A stretch of 50,620 nucleotides of DNA, taken from an uncultured Lachnospiraceae bacterium (GTDB lineage: Bacteria > Bacillota > Clostridia > Lachnospirales > Lachnospiraceae). The position numbers and the translations under genes are program-made. Below are positions 50,439 to 50,620 of the stretch, in pieces (position 1 is the stretch's first letter; each line of letters starts with the position of its first letter). Location: positions 1 through 50,620 of the forward strand of contig CAMXPV010000030.1 in assembly GCA_947245585.1 (NCBI GenBank), given 5' to 3'. Below the pieces are notes generated by a model. The model was given only the letters and a program-made list of their open reading frames with translations, was not told the origin of the DNA and searched no databases.

Positions 50439-50523
50439 CTTTTTCCCTGTTATTTTTACCATTAGTATTCGATTTATTATATCGTATAAATACACAGCCT
50501 TCCACTGTTTTTTCATAAAATAC

Positions 50524-50554
50524 AAATAAAAGGAAACACTTTTAAAGTGCTTCC
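50524..50554 (-). terminator. Terminator downstream of tRNA-Phe
   Basis: On the minus strand GGAAGCACTT pairs with AAGTGTTTCC (50554-50532, one G-U pair) and is followed by TTTTATTTG. It lies 15 bp past the tRNA 3' end. Confidence 0.8.
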
Positions 50555-50568
50555 TTCCAAATAAATAA

Positions 50569-50620
50569 TGCCCAGAACCGGAATCGAACCAGTGACACGA
50601 GGATTTTCAGTCCTCTGCTC
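50569..50620 (-). tRNA. tRNA-Phe (GAA), 5' part outside the window
   Basis: The last 52 bases, read on the minus strand, give the D-arm end, an anticodon stem-loop GGACTGAAAATCC with loop CTGAAAA (anticodon GAA, Phe), the variable region, a T-arm with TTCGATT, and the acceptor strand TCTGGGC plus discriminator A. CCA is not encoded. The 5' half lies beyond the window edge. Confidence 0.9.

Noticed and set aside
1..50620. CRISPR array, phage genes, rRNA operon or replication origin
   Set aside because: No regularly spaced repeats, structural phage proteins, rRNA sequence or DnaA-box cluster were found on reading through the window.

Overview
The window looks like a chromosomal segment of a low-to-moderate GC anaerobic Firmicute, most likely a Lachnospiraceae-type Clostridium. 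The evidence is the gene content and order: a FabK/FabZ/FabH fatty-acid cluster, a yaaO/kinase/yaaR/holB/yaaT/yabB/yabC-like block, Rpn-family nucleases, AGGAGG-type ribosome binding sites and frequent TTG/GTG starts. No sequence search was possible, so assignments rest on motifs, lengths and neighbourhood.

Layout. 1-760: truncated Rpn-family nuclease. 1.1-4.45 kb (+): MacB/LolD-type ABC transporter behind a promoter with 11-bp-spaced TGTAAG repeats. 4.47-27.6 kb (-): a large surface-glycan locus. Its downstream end holds an IspD/TarI-like cytidylyltransferase with a ribulose-phosphate-epimerase-like gene (own promoter and terminator). Next comes a Kdo-type set: KdsD-like isomerase, KdsA-like synthase, CMP-sugar synthetase and a DUF115/Maf-like candidate transferase. 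The rest is glycosyltransferases, a second sugar-acid set (aldolase, frameshifted TPP enzyme, second CMP-sugar synthetase), and an adenylation enzyme / carrier protein / methyltransferase / WcbI-like module. Two poly-G tracts (G12 and G11) sit at gene junctions. A Rossmann-like domain recurs in seven proteins. 27.7-30.6 kb (-): a complete Rpn-family gene and a TnpB-like gene whose three RuvC catalytic acids are all replaced, followed by a strongly structured non-coding stretch. 30.96-37.9 kb (-): fatty-acid synthesis in two transcription units, each preceded by a FabT-like TTTGA-N3-TCAAA palindrome; a roughly 150-bp nested palindrome lies between fabF and fabG. 38.0-46.1 kb (-): RNA-modification, replication and sporulation-associated housekeeping genes in an order resembling the Bacillus yaaO-yabC block. 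46.2-50.4 kb (-): CgeB-like glycosyltransferase, orphan PTS EIIC and three small membrane proteins. The window ends in a partial tRNA-Phe.

How the genes may work together. The epimerase-like protein and KdsD would channel ribulose-5-phosphate to arabinose-5-phosphate, KdsA would condense it with PEP, the synthetase would activate the ulosonate with CMP, and the DUF115 protein is a candidate transferase. The adenylation/carrier module looks like a DltA/DltC-type system adapted to decorate the same glycan with an amino acid or acid. The poly-G tracts suggest that the decoration module and the second CMP-sugar synthetase can vary in phase. Base composition drops sharply in the middle of the locus (about 10.8-26.2 kb), with a breakpoint inside the first gene, as expected for a horizontally exchanged variable cassette.
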